From Paenibacillus sp. FSL K6-3182 (GTDB taxonomy: Bacteria > Bacillota > Bacilli > Paenibacillales > Paenibacillaceae): a stretch of DNA of 64,000 bases. The stretch lies in assembly GCF_037976325.1 (NCBI RefSeq), contig NZ_CP150265.1, positions 4,149,501-4,213,500 on the forward strand. Reading direction: 5' to 3'. Position 1 is the stretch's first letter; each line of letters opens with the position of its first letter. Shown here piece after piece: positions 1 through 8,042 of the stretch. A model generated the notes under the pieces. That model saw only the letters and a program-made list of their open reading frames with translations, was not told where the DNA came from and ran no database searches. A program made the position numbers and the translations under genes.

Positions 1-37
1 TCCTACGAGCTAGAGCTCCCGCCATGTTAAATAAAAA

Positions 38-70
38 AACAATTTCCTTTTCTGATCAGGAAATTGTTTT
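38..70. terminator. Bidirectional intrinsic terminator
   Basis: An 11-bp perfect stem (38-48 with 58-68, AACAATTTCCT and its complement) is followed by a T run on the plus strand and flanked by an A run on the left. It can end the minus-strand gene that finishes at 94 and any plus-strand transcript entering from the left. Confidence 0.75.
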
Positions 71-93
71 TTATTTTATTTTATTTTATTTTT

Positions 94-330
94 CTATGAA
101 TTATGTTTATTTTTTTTGATCATAGTAATGACAGCCATCAACAATAATATAATAATTCCACTTAAAAATAATAGATAACTTAATGGAATTAAAAAGAACA
201 ATGGTTCTATTAGTGTACCATCTGGAGCGACTTCGGATTTCCCCATCATTCCGGTAACTAGACAAATGATTCCCAAAAAAATTGGGATAGAAACTAATTT
301 TAACCACGCTGATAATCCTTTCTGTCTCAC
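94..330 (-). CDS. Small two-helix membrane protein (DUF3955-like)
   Basis: 78-aa protein of unknown function. Two hydrophobic segments (about residues 10-28 and 43-68) are joined by a short polar loop containing APDGTLIEP, followed by a lysine-rich tail, so both ends probably face the same side of the membrane. The pattern of a DG-x-L-x-EP loop before the second helix resembles the DUF3955 family of small Firmicute membrane proteins; this is recalled by pattern, not searched. A GAGGA-type ribosome site lies just upstream of the start (336-342 on the minus strand). The gene stands alone and is followed by the hairpin at 38-70. No catalytic motif is visible. Confidence 0.6.
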   Translation of the reverse strand: MRQKGLSAWLKLVSIPIFLGIICLVTGMMGKSEVAPDGTLIEPLFFLIPLSYLLFLSGIIILLLMAVITMIKKNKHNS

Positions 331-515
331 AAAAATCCTCCTCTTAGCTATCTACGAAAATAATATCGTCAATATCCATGTAAGTCAACATAAAACTATC
401 GTAAAACAATAAATATTTGTTGTTTTAATCTTTTTCTATGCTCTACACTTTCCTATTTATAAGCTCTCGCTCAAATCGTTTAGCTCAACGCCACAAATCC
501 GTAACAACTTGCTCA

Positions 516-609
516 TTGTGCATCATTGCCCATTGGGCAATAATATAAGTAGGGAATATTTTTGAAAAAGCTTCCATTCTATTTGAAAAGGGGTGAACGC
601 TTAAGCGTT
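516..609 (+). promoter_or_regulatory. Candidate promoter and TetR operators
   Basis: A possible -35 (TTGTGC, 516-521) and -10 (AATAAT, 539-544) are 17 bp apart. An 8-bp inverted repeat around one central base (ATTGCCCA at 525-532, TGGGCAAT at 534-541) fills the spacer, a usual position for a TetR operator. A second, unrelated 14-bp perfect palindrome, AACGCTTAAGCGTT, lies at 596-609 between the GGGG ribosome site and the start codon. Either could be the autoregulatory site; the promoter match is weak. Confidence 0.4.
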
Positions 610-611
610 AC

Positions 612-1229
612 ATGATGAACAAACAAAGCCTACGCGATATCAAAAGAGAAGCAACCGCAAATGCGCTTGCCGATGCAGCTTTCGCTCTTGCTCTGGAAAG
701 GGGAATGGATGGTTTTGTCGTCGAAGATGTCGTGCAACGCGCCGGTTACTCCAGAAGAACGTTTGCCAACCACTACTCCTGTAAAGAGGAAGCGATAGCT
801 TCAGCAGCTCTCATCTTTAAAGGCGCCGACGAAATTGGGAATTGGATCAAAAGCTTAAACGAGGACATGTCCCCACTCGACATTCTTCACCAGTTGATGA
901 AGCTGCATCTGACAGGAGAACATATTGGAAAACTGCGGCAGCTTGTATCATTTTCGAGGCAACACCCTACGCTTGAGCCTTACATCTTAAGCGGACTGCG
1001 CCGTTTGCAAATTATGGCTCAGGAAACTTTAGATGAGTTTTCCCATGAACGATATCCCGATGGGTATACCCACCTCCTCGCCGGAGCTGTTTATGGAGCC
1101 ATGCTCCCCATACTGGATGGCAGCCTGAGTGTGCTGTTACCAGGTCAATCCGTCGCCGAGACCCCAGAGGCCGTAACGTTCGATCAATATTTAGACACCA
1201 TGTTTGGTTACTTGCGAAACGGATTTTAG
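612..1229 (+). CDS. TetR/AcrR-family transcriptional regulator
   Basis: Probable repressor of the MMPL exporter gene that follows 47 bp downstream. Residues about 13-60 form a TetR-type N-terminal DNA-binding domain, including the recognition stretch RAGYSRRTFANHYSCKEEAI; the remaining 140 residues are the variable ligand-binding and dimerisation domain. Length (205 aa) is normal for the family. Start choice is awkward: two ATGs are adjacent (612 and 615), while the best ribosome site (AAAGGGG, 587-593) is about 18 nt upstream, separated by the palindrome at 596-609. That palindrome could fold and shorten the distance, or simply be an operator. The ligand cannot be read from sequence; TetR-MMPL pairs usually respond to hydrophobic or toxic compounds. 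Confidence 0.88.
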   Translation: MMNKQSLRDIKREATANALADAAFALALERGMDGFVVEDVVQRAGYSRRTFANHYSCKEEAIASAALIFKGADEIGNWIKSLNEDMSPLDILHQLMKLHLTGEHIGKLRQLVSFSRQHPTLEPYILSGLRRLQIMAQETLDEFSHERYPDGYTHLLAGAVYGAMLPILDGSLSVLLPGQSVAETPEAVTFDQYLDTMFGYLRNGF

Positions 1230-1276
1230 TACACGACCTCACGTTATTTCTACATGCAAAGGAGAATCATTAACAG

Positions 1277-3616
1277 ATGTCAACTTTTCTGTACAGATTG
1301 GGTAAGTCAGCCTATACCAAGCCGTGGTATTTCATTATTAGCTGGATCGCAATTCTCGGAGTTGTACTCGCTATACTCGGAGTCAATGGAATCCATGTAA
1401 CCTCCGATATGAAAATTGAGGGAACGGAATCGCAGAAGGTATTGGATCAGTTGTCAGCGGAACTGCCAGAAGCTTCAGGCGGACAAGCCAGCATCGTATT
1501 TACGGCTCCCAAAGACGAACGACTAGATACACCAGAGCGTTTGAGCGCCATTACTAAAGCTGTTAATGATGTTTATAACCTTGAATATGTTATTAATGCT
1601 GCTGAATTGGCTGCTAAAGCCGGCGCTTCAGCTTCAGAAAACGCTCAAGGGAGTGCACCACAACAAGGGGACGGAACAGCGCAAGCAACCACAGGTGAAT
1701 TACCTCCCTTCGGCCCTCTAATGGTCAACGGTGTTCCGGTACCTGGCGTGATGCTTGCCTCTGACGGCAGCGTTGCCCTGTTCCAATTCCAATTCACCGT
1801 TCAGCAAATGTCACTTCCTGAATCGGTACCCGATTCCGTCATCGATGCCGCCATGTCTGTTGAACAAACGGGTATTCAAGCATTGCCAAGCGACTCGCTG
1901 TCAACTAAACCTTCCATTGGTTCGACAGAAGCTATCGGTATTGCCGTAGCTGCCGTTGTGCTATTCATGACACTTGGTTCGGTTGTTGCTGCTGGCTTGC
2001 CGCTTCTAACTGCCTTAATGGGAGTAGGAATTAGCGTAGGAGGAGCATACGCCTTCTCAAAATTCATCCATATGACTGATCTCACTCCTGTTCTAGCGCT
2101 TATGGTTGGGCTTGCCGTCGGAATTGACTACTCGCTGTTTATCGTAAATCGTCAACGCCGCATGATTCTTGATCAGGGATTAAGTGCGCGGGAAGCAGCC
2201 AGCAGAGCAGTCGGCACAGCCGGAAGTGCAGTGTTTTTCGCTGGCTTGACCGTTATTATTGCTTTGTGCGGCATGCTTGTCATCGGAATTGGCTTCTTGT
2301 CTGCCATGGCGCTTGTTGCTGCTTTGGCTGTCCTCGTCAATGTTCTGGTTGCTTTAACTCTGCTGCCGGCACTGCTAGGTCTGCTGGGTGAACGCATCTG
2401 CTCAGCAAAAGCGCGTACGAAGAGCAGCACCCAAACGAAGAAAACTGCTCAAGGGTTCGCACACCGCTGGGTAACAGCAATAGCGAAAGGCCGCTGGCTA
2501 ATTATTGTTGCTGTTATTGTTATTCTTGGCGCAGCAGCACTACCAGTCGCAAAAATGGAAATGGGCATCCCATCAGGAGCCACGGCTAACTTAGATACAC
2601 CATCAAGGCAGAGCTACGACGCCATTTCAAACGGTTTTGGCGAAGGCTTCAATGGCCCGTTGCTCCTAGTAGCAAAACCAAAAGGCGCATCGGACAAAGT
2701 GACGCCGGAATTGCTGAATGGTCTAGTTCAAGATCTAGGGAAGCATGAAAATGTTTCGCTTGTGACACCTATGGGCGTAAACAAAACCGGAGATATGGCG
2801 ATTATTAGCCTCATCCCAAAAACAGGTCCAACGGATGCAGAAACCAAAAACCTAGTTCGTGAGATTCGAGCTTCTGATTCCAGCATGGCGCTAACGTATG
2901 ATGTCACGGTTGGCGTAACTGGGTTCACAGCAATTAACATCGATATGTCATCGAAGCTGGCTGAGGTGTTCCCTCTCTACGTCGGCATTATCGTTATCCT
3001 ATCGCTTATTATTCTGCTGCTCGTGTTTCGCTCAATCATCGTTCCACTCAAAGCTACGGTTGGATTCCTTCTCAGTGTGCTCGCCACATTCGGGATTACT
3101 ACGGCCGTATACCAATGGGGATGGCTTCACTCCCTCTTCGGCTTTGATACCGGCGGTCCGCTGCTCAGCTTTATGCCGATTATGGTTACGGGCATTCTTT
3201 ACGGTCTTGCGATGGATTATCAAGTGTTCCTCGTCAGCTCCATGCGCGAGTCTTACGTACATGGTCATCACGGAACAGAGAGTGTCGTTCACGGCTACAA
3301 TCAGGCCAGCCGTGTAGTAGTAGCCGCTGCCGTGATAATGGTGTCCGTGTTCGCAGGCTTTATTTTCGCGCATGATATTATGATTAAGCAGATCGGTTTT
3401 GCACTCGCAATCGGCATTCTTATTGACGCCTTTTTCGTCCGCATGGCGCTTGTCCCAGCTGTCATGGCTGTCTTCGGCGACAAAGCTTGGTGGCTGCCGA
3501 AATGGCTAGACCGCATGCTGCCGAACCTGGATGTCGAAGGTGATAAGCTTCTAGCTGAACTGAAGAGCCAGGAGAGCGCTGCTACCATTAAGGCGAAACC
3601 TCGTCGAGCATATTGA
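1277..3616 (+). CDS. MMPL/RND-family transporter
   Basis: 779-aa inner-membrane exporter of the MMPL branch of the RND superfamily, related to YdfJ-type Bacillus proteins and mycobacterial lipid transporters. The duplicated architecture is clear: a helix near residues 17-37, an extracytoplasmic loop to about 210, a five-to-six-helix bundle to about 380, then the same pattern repeated, with the second bundle around 570-745. The two conserved Asp-Tyr transmembrane motifs are present, GIDYSLFIVNR near residue 283 and GLAMDYQVFLVSSMRE near 643; these belong to the proton relay of the family. A good ribosome site (AAAGGAG, 1258-1264) supports the ATG at 1277. It follows the TetR gene in one unit and ends at the terminator at 3642. 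Substrate unknown; multidrug or lipid export is likely. Confidence 0.9.
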   Translation: MSTFLYRLGKSAYTKPWYFIISWIAILGVVLAILGVNGIHVTSDMKIEGTESQKVLDQLSAELPEASGGQASIVFTAPKDERLDTPERLSAITKAVNDVYNLEYVINAAELAAKAGASASENAQGSAPQQGDGTAQATTGELPPFGPLMVNGVPVPGVMLASDGSVALFQFQFTVQQMSLPESVPDSVIDAAMSVEQTGIQALPSDSLSTKPSIGSTEAIGIAVAAVVLFMTLGSVVAAGLPLLTALMGVGISVGGAYAFSKFIHMTDLTPVLALMVGLAVGIDYSLFIVNRQRRMILDQGLSAREAASRAVGTAGSAVFFAGLTVIIALCGMLVIGIGFLSAMALVAALAVLVNVLVALTLLPALLGLLGERICSAKARTKSSTQTKKTAQGFAHRWVTAIAKGRWLIIVAVIVILGAAALPVAKMEMGIPSGATANLDTPSRQSYDAISNGFGEGFNGPLLLVAKPKGASDKVTPELLNGLVQDLGKHENVSLVTPMGVNKTGDMAIISLIPKTGPTDAETKNLVREIRASDSSMALTYDVTVGVTGFTAINIDMSSKLAEVFPLYVGIIVILSLIILLLVFRSIIVPLKATVGFLLSVLATFGITTAVYQWGWLHSLFGFDTGGPLLSFMPIMVTGILYGLAMDYQVFLVSSMRESYVHGHHGTESVVHGYNQASRVVVAAAVIMVSVFAGFIFAHDIMIKQIGFALAIGILIDAFFVRMALVPAVMAVFGDKAWWLPKWLDRMLPNLDVEGDKLLAELKSQESAATIKAKPRRAY

Positions 3617-3935
3617 TTCAATTTTCGCTATATTGATTTACAAAAAAGGCAAACCAGATCATCTGGTTTGCCTTTTTTCGCATATGATCCCAAAGTCATG
3701 CATCAGGAATTGTAGAAGAATTATTGATCCAATTAGATTGACAAAATTATGATTGAGGATTCGTTGGGGTATACTATCGTGTATTGAGATTAAAATTCAC
3801 TGTTTTGTATATTTTACAACATATTCTGAAATATTTTTTCTCATTTGCATTCACTTCCATTGCTTTGTATAAAGTTATTAGTGTATTATTTGTCCTTAGA
3901 ATACAAAAAAATAGAACCGTAGAGGACGTGTTTAC
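3617..3935 (+). other. Intergenic region before the 69-aa gene
   Basis: After the terminator at 3642-3678 this A+T-rich stretch has no convincing gene. A promoter-like pair TTGCAT (3845-3850) and TATAAA (3868-3873), 17 bp apart, could serve the small gene at 3936. A perfect TTGACA at 3738 lacks a -10 at a proper distance. Confidence 0.35.
3642..3678. terminator. Strong intrinsic terminator
   Basis: Eighteen-base arms (3642-3659 and 3661-3678) form a perfect stem whose ends are A6 and T6 tracts. It closes the TetR-MMPL unit and would work in both directions. Confidence 0.85.
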
Positions 3936-4145
3936 ATGCAAGCAAAAATTACACTTCAAGAAGGTCAACGACTAATTACGAACAAAGATTTTGAAGTTGC
4001 GATTGCTCAAAAAGCAATAATCAAACCCATGCAAAACGGCATGCAGATTCGCCCAGCATCAACCATAACAGGATATAACGACGATTCTGTTCGCATGTCA
4101 GATGGAAGCATTATTCACAGAACAGCAAATTCATTTTTCGTCTAA
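3936..4145 (+). CDS. Conserved-looking small protein of unknown function
   Basis: 69-aa soluble protein, not recognised. It has a good ribosome site (AGAGGA, 3921-3926) nine bases before the ATG and its own terminator at 4163, so it is probably a real single-gene unit. The sequence is rich in short beta-type stretches (TITGYNDDSVRMSDGSIIHR), which suggests a small beta-rich fold, but no Cys, metal site, signal peptide or membrane segment is present. Its neighbours belong to unrelated units. Confidence 0.6.
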   Translation: MQAKITLQEGQRLITNKDFEVAIAQKAIIKPMQNGMQIRPASTITGYNDDSVRMSDGSIIHRTANSFFV

Positions 4146-4162
4146 AAACAATGTCTACAAGG

Positions 4163-4193
4163 CCGATGTAAAAATCGGTTTTTTTATTTTTTT
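4163..4193 (+). terminator. Intrinsic terminator of the 69-aa gene
   Basis: Short stem CCGAT/ATCGG (4163-4167 with 4174-4178) followed by a T-rich tract with seven consecutive Ts. Confidence 0.65.
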
Positions 4194-4239
4194 ATATGAC
4201 CCTTAACATTAAGGTAAACAACAGAATGTGAGCATGGAA

Positions 4240-4272
4240 CAAAAAAAGCAAGGAAACTTCCCCTGCTTTTTT
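4240..4272 (-). terminator. Terminator of the SH3b-SpoIIP gene
   Basis: Imperfect hairpin with an A7 tract on the left and T7 on the right (AAAAAAGCA...TGCTTTTTT), directly after the stop of the minus-strand gene ending at 4277. Confidence 0.6.
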
Positions 4273-4276
4273 TACT

Positions 4277-5530
4277 TTATTTAATTGATTTATAATACTC
4301 CGCAAACACGTCAGCGAAAGCCTCTGCTGTTTGAAGATTTTCTTCCAGTGTATTATTTACTCCCCCAAATTCCAGAAGCAGGCTTCCATTAGAGACGGAC
4401 TGGTTGTACTCGGCATTCCCCTGGTGGGCGCTTTTCATAAGAACTCCCCTCGATATGCCAGGATACTTCTTGTTCAATAGAGCGTTTAACGCTTCGGCGA
4501 ACTTTTTGTTTTCCTTATGCGCGGGATTAGCATCACCAATGACGAACATAATGCGCGCATACGTTTTACCATTAATGACAACCGTTGTTTTGCTCCGCGG
4601 AACATCTGCATCACGGTGAATATCGAAGAAATAGGATAGTGAAGTATTAGCCTTCATCGCCTTGTCGACTGCTTTACGCGATTCAACGTAGGCTTTTGTG
4701 TAGCTTAATTTCTGTTCATTCAGTCTTTCAGTAAAGTCGGTCTGTTCCACAATGGAGGATATCCCTTTTTTCTGAAGACTCTCAGCAAGCTTCTTGCCTA
4801 CAAGCGTAATGTTCACTTTGGCATCGTCGACGGAGGTCCCTTTTGAATTGCCTAATACATTTCTCCAGGACTCCCTATTATGCGTATGATAGATATACAC
4901 TTTACTGCCGCTTTGTTTGTTAGTCCCCGTATTCACAACCCAATTAGCAACGTAAGCGGTTCCTCCACTAGGCAGCGATACTTTATACCAATCTCCTTCT
5001 AATCCGACGACAGGAAAGGTTTCACCAGCTCTCGCCTTTGCAACAATCTCATAATCTAAACCAGGACCTTTGCGCAAATTAGTAGTATCTACTATATTTA
5101 CTATAGCTTCCTTATCTTGACCACCACTCGGCTTGTTGGCATTTTCCTGGTTTTGTCCATTATTTGAAGTAGGTTGGCTGCCACTGCTCTCAACCGTCTC
5201 CACTACCCAATTTGCAACATAAGCCGTGTTACCGCTGGAAAGAGTTACTTTGTACCATTCCCCTTTCGATCCAACGATTGGATAAGATGTGCCAGCCTTC
5301 GCTTTGGCAACAATCTCATATTCTAGCCCCGGTCCTTTGCGCAAATTGGTAGTATCCACAATTTTAGCGATTGTTTCTTTCTTTTGAACGGTTTGAGCGT
5401 ACTGCTGTACTCCCTGGCTTAGCTTTTTTCCTGCCGACAAGGTCTGAATTGATGCATAGGCAGAATCCGATCCCCCTGCTAATAATGTAAGAATGATCGT
5501 TCCACCCAATAGTTGATTTCTTAATCTCAA
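4277..5530 (-). CDS. Exported SpoIIP-type amidase with two SH3b domains
   Basis: Predicted secreted cell-wall hydrolase. A signal peptide covers about residues 1-27 (hydrophobic TIILTLLAGG, then SAYA). Two near-identical bacterial SH3 domains follow (about 54-111 and 143-200, each starting IVDTTNLRKGPGL), separated by a Gln/Asn/Ser linker. The C-terminal half (211-415) matches the stage II sporulation protein P family: HTHNRES near 215, DIHRDAD, a VIGDANP stretch and a terminal LLEFGGVNNTLEE motif. SpoIIP enzymes are N-acetylmuramoyl-L-alanine amidases/endopeptidases that cut peptidoglycan. The usual SpoIIP carries an N-terminal membrane anchor rather than SH3 repeats, so this is probably a paralogue for vegetative or spore-wall turnover. 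Start is TTG at 5530, chosen because GGAGGA lies nine bases upstream. Confidence 0.85.
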   Translation of the reverse strand: MRLRNQLLGGTIILTLLAGGSDSAYASIQTLSAGKKLSQGVQQYAQTVQKKETIAKIVDTTNLRKGPGLEYEIVAKAKAGTSYPIVGSKGEWYKVTLSSGNTAYVANWVVETVESSGSQPTSNNGQNQENANKPSGGQDKEAIVNIVDTTNLRKGPGLDYEIVAKARAGETFPVVGLEGDWYKVSLPSGGTAYVANWVVNTGTNKQSGSKVYIYHTHNRESWRNVLGNSKGTSVDDAKVNITLVGKKLAESLQKKGISSIVEQTDFTERLNEQKLSYTKAYVESRKAVDKAMKANTSLSYFFDIHRDADVPRSKTTVVINGKTYARIMFVIGDANPAHKENKKFAEALNALLNKKYPGISRGVLMKSAHQGNAEYNQSVSNGSLLLEFGGVNNTLEENLQTAEAFADVFAEYYKSIK

Positions 5531-5661
5531 AGCTAACTTTCCTCCATTTCAAATACTTATTCTACGAATTTCGACAGCAATGGAGGAAAATCCTTCTAAA
5601 CTATATTCTAGAACGCGAAAATGAGCGTAAATTCCTAGTAGAGTCATTCAAAAGACATGAC

Positions 5662-5687
5662 AAAAAACACCCCTAAAGGTGTTTTTT
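5662..5687. terminator. Bidirectional terminator
   Basis: Ten-base arms AAAAAACACC (5662-5671) and GGTGTTTTTT (5678-5687) around a six-base loop. It lies after the minus-strand cupin remnant. Confidence 0.75.
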
Positions 5688-5761
5688 ACTCTTGATGAGC
5701 ATTATGGAGAACCTTACTCAGAACCTGTGGCTTTCTTGGGTATTCATGAATGTTTTTCTAG

Positions 5762-6007
5762 TTATTTTAACTTGTTATATTCCTCATCGGTTACGGATTT
5801 AAACCATTGAGCAGGGCCCATAGTAGTATCAAGATCAATGGCAAGATGAACAAACCAACTATCTGCTGCAGCACCATGCCAGTGTTTAATATTCGGGGGT
5901 ATCTCCACGACATCGCCAGCTTGTAATTCCTGTGCTCGTTTTCCTTCTTCCTGAAACCAGCCTCTTCCACCCGTAACCAACAAAATCTGTCCGCTAGGAT
6001 GGCGCAA
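5762..6007 (-). pseudogene. 5'-truncated cupin-domain protein
   Basis: The 81 readable residues match the C-terminal part of small single-domain cupins related to the carboxymuconolactone decarboxylase neighbourhood: HPSGQILLVTGGRGWFQEEG, then the second cupin motif with PPNIKHWHGAAADSWFVHLA. Complete relatives are roughly 130 aa and begin with about 45-50 residues carrying the first metal-binding His of WHSHP-type motif. Here that part is missing; codons upstream of HPSG stay open but do not resemble the family, and they run directly into the start region of the divergent TetR gene. Only a TTG without a ribosome site is available at 6007. A deletion joining the cupin to the TetR promoter region is the simplest explanation. 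Confidence 0.75.
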
Positions 6008-6048
6008 GATGCTTGTTATTGTGCAATTATGATTAAGGAAGTTTGGTG

Positions 6049-6603
6049 ATGATAATAATGCCAGTCATGGATAGAAGAGTTCTCAAGTCTCAAGAAGCAA
6101 TTAAAACTGCTTTTATTGAACTGATGTCTGAAAAAAACTTTAATGAAATTACGATTCAAGATATTTCCGACAAAGCAAATGTAGGTCGAAGAACAATATA
6201 CCATCATTATTTAGATAAGTTTGATCTACTGGACAAACTGATTGAAGAACATATAAACGAACTAAGGAAAATCTGCAAGGCATCATCAGAATTAGATTTC
6301 GTGGCAGCAAATTTAATTATGTTCGACTATTTCGAACGTAATTTTTCTTTCTTTTCGACCATGTTAGCAAGCAGCGGTGCCTCAACATTCCGAACTCGAC
6401 TCCTTGAATTACTCATTGAAGAATTAGAAAATGACGTAGATATAACTCAAGGAATAAATAAAGGTTTGAATAAAGATATTATTCTTAATTTTTTTGGTAC
6501 TGCTATCGTTGGAATAATGGAATCGTATATTACGAATGGAATACCTGAATCGCCGAAAGTTATGGCAGAACAATTGGGGATATTATTAGAGAGGAATTTA
6601 TAA
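6049..6603 (+). CDS. TetR/AcrR-family regulator
   Basis: Transcriptional regulator of about 184 aa. Residues 8-55 form the TetR DNA-binding domain (SQEAIKTAFIELMSEKNFNEITIQD, then the recognition part ANVGRRTIYHHYLDKFDLL); the C-terminal half is helical and of the TetR_C type found in small Firmicute regulators of stress or oxidoreductase genes. The ATG at 6049 is preferred because AAGGAAG (6035-6041) lies seven bases upstream; ATGs at 6058 and 6067 are possible alternatives. It is transcribed away from the truncated cupin gene, which was probably its target before the deletion. The A+T-rich codon use is like its right-hand neighbours. Confidence 0.82.
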   Translation: MIIMPVMDRRVLKSQEAIKTAFIELMSEKNFNEITIQDISDKANVGRRTIYHHYLDKFDLLDKLIEEHINELRKICKASSELDFVAANLIMFDYFERNFSFFSTMLASSGASTFRTRLLELLIEELENDVDITQGINKGLNKDIILNFFGTAIVGIMESYITNGIPESPKVMAEQLGILLERNL

Positions 6604-6703
6604 AAGAAAAGAATGCACTGCCGTTAATATTACTAAATAATGAAATAAGCAAGCTACCGTAGAGCCTGCTCATTAATGTACATCATTTAACTAGACTTCA
6701 CCG

Positions 6704-7144
6704 TTAGCGTAATCGACCTATCTCAAAAGCTTTTTCTATTGTAGATTTGTAATTATCCCATTCAAAGTGGAAAGGCCCGATATTTAGCAATAGATTATTA
6801 TGTTCTAAATAAAAATTACTCCATTCAACAATATCTGCTTCTTTATCTATAGCTACAGAAATATAACCACAGTCCAAATCACCACATTGAGGACAAATCA
6901 TTATGGGATACCTATGATACTTATAATCAAAGGGATATTTAAATAAATAGTAATCAGTTATAAGCTTTTGTTGGTCAGCATTCCCATAGCCAAAAGCAGG
7001 TACTAAGTCATATTCTTTTAGCCTTTGATACAAGGACACTGAATCAATGACCAAGTCAGCAAACACTGTGTTGTTCTCTTGTTTTAAACCTACTTCACCG
7101 TATCTGCTCGTTAATCTTGTCTCTAGAAAATTTGTTCTAGTCAT
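6704..7144 (-). CDS. Conserved hypothetical protein with CPQC-type motif
   Basis: About 146 aa, function unknown. The most informative segment is ICPQCGDLDCGYISVAID near residues 82-99: a C-x2-C-x4-C cluster typical of small Firmicute proteins of unknown role and possibly binding zinc. The rest is mixed alpha/beta with many aromatic residues and no signal peptide. The start at 7144 is chosen because GGAGGAGTC directly precedes this ATG; a longer open frame to 7198 has no ribosome site. It is a single gene between unrelated units. Confidence 0.6.
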   Translation of the reverse strand: MTRTNFLETRLTSRYGEVGLKQENNTVFADLVIDSVSLYQRLKEYDLVPAFGYGNADQQKLITDYYLFKYPFDYKYHRYPIMICPQCGDLDCGYISVAIDKEADIVEWSNFYLEHNNLLLNIGPFHFEWDNYKSTIEKAFEIGRLR

Positions 7145-7249
7145 GACTCCTCCATTATAAACGTTAAAGTACTTATTAATTGGTTGAGCAAACGGCAACC
7201 ATCATGTCAGCCGCCGTTTTTAAGCAATCGTTATCCATTAAATAAATAC

Positions 7250-7909
7250 CTATTTTTTTAACTGTGACACTATTGTTTTCAGCTCAATTAAGTCATCAAT
7301 AACTATATCTGCCTGAGAGAGTTCGTCTTCTTGTGCAAAATCAAAGTTGCATCCAATAGCGACTAAACCATTATCTTTGGCTGCATTTATATCCGATAGA
7401 CGATCTCCTACTACAGCTGCGTTGGTAATACCGTATTTTTCAATAATGCTTTTAACTAAATCTGATTTATTTAGCGATTCAATTTGTTGAATACTAAACG
7501 TTTCTGTTATCCAATTATCCAAATGATAATAACTCACGATTGCTTTTAAATAATCCGTTAGACCATTGCTAGCTATGTATATTGAAAAACCATTGTCTTT
7601 TAGATAACTAAAAACTTCTTTTACATTAGGATATAAAGCACCATTCCCGCTTCTAATGTTTTCAATTAATCGTTCTAGAAAGTATGCATCCGTTTGTTCT
7701 CTTATTTCTTTGGAATGATTGGGCAACAGAGTTTCCCAAACCTTTGGTAAAGGGATACCCATAATTTCGCGGTATTTATCAATAGGTGTTGCTGTATCCC
7801 ATTCATTTATTGCTCTTAACTGATTAAACGCATCTTCAAGTGATATTTCTAATATTTTATTTGTTTGAAATAGTGTTCCGTCCATATCAAAGATAAGTGA
7901 TAGTGACAT
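7250..7909 (-). CDS. HAD-superfamily phosphatase
   Basis: Predicted cytosolic phosphatase of about 219 aa, of the subfamily containing phosphoglycolate-phosphatase-like and beta-phosphoglucomutase-like proteins. Motif I is FDMDGTLF (about residues 6-13), with the Asp nucleophile and the acid/base Asp; motif II is IASNGLTDY; motif III/IV are the conserved Lys region and VGDRLSDINAAKDNG, which bind Mg. A helical cap lies between motifs I and II. The start at 7909 fits a ribosome site GGAGAGGAAGAA right before it; the longer open frame to 8023 would run through the terminator of the upstream gene. The substrate is not predictable. Confidence 0.85.
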   Translation of the reverse strand: MSLSLIFDMDGTLFQTNKILEISLEDAFNQLRAINEWDTATPIDKYREIMGIPLPKVWETLLPNHSKEIREQTDAYFLERLIENIRSGNGALYPNVKEVFSYLKDNGFSIYIASNGLTDYLKAIVSYYHLDNWITETFSIQQIESLNKSDLVKSIIEKYGITNAAVVGDRLSDINAAKDNGLVAIGCNFDFAQEDELSQADIVIDDLIELKTIVSQLKK

Positions 7910-7982
7910 TTCTTCCTCTCCCTTTATAAAATACATGATCATTCCCACTTTAACACAAATCATTGAGGTTAACTGCTCAAAA

Positions 7983-8018
7983 ACAGTACGAGGCTGCCGA
8001 TTCATACCGGCAGCCTCG
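7983..8018 (-). terminator. Terminator of the mocR-ddl pair
   Basis: An 11-bp G+C-rich stem (CGAGGCTGCCG at 7989-7999, CGGCAGCCTCG at 8008-8018) followed on the minus strand by TACTGTTTTTG. It lies 24 bp after the ddl stop. Confidence 0.8.
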
Positions 8019-8042
8019 TTCATTTCATGCTATAGTTACCCA

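Noticed and set aside
3738..3775. TTGACA with TATACT as promoter of the 69-aa gene
   Set aside because: The spacer would be 26 bp; another weak pair at 3845/3868 has correct spacing.
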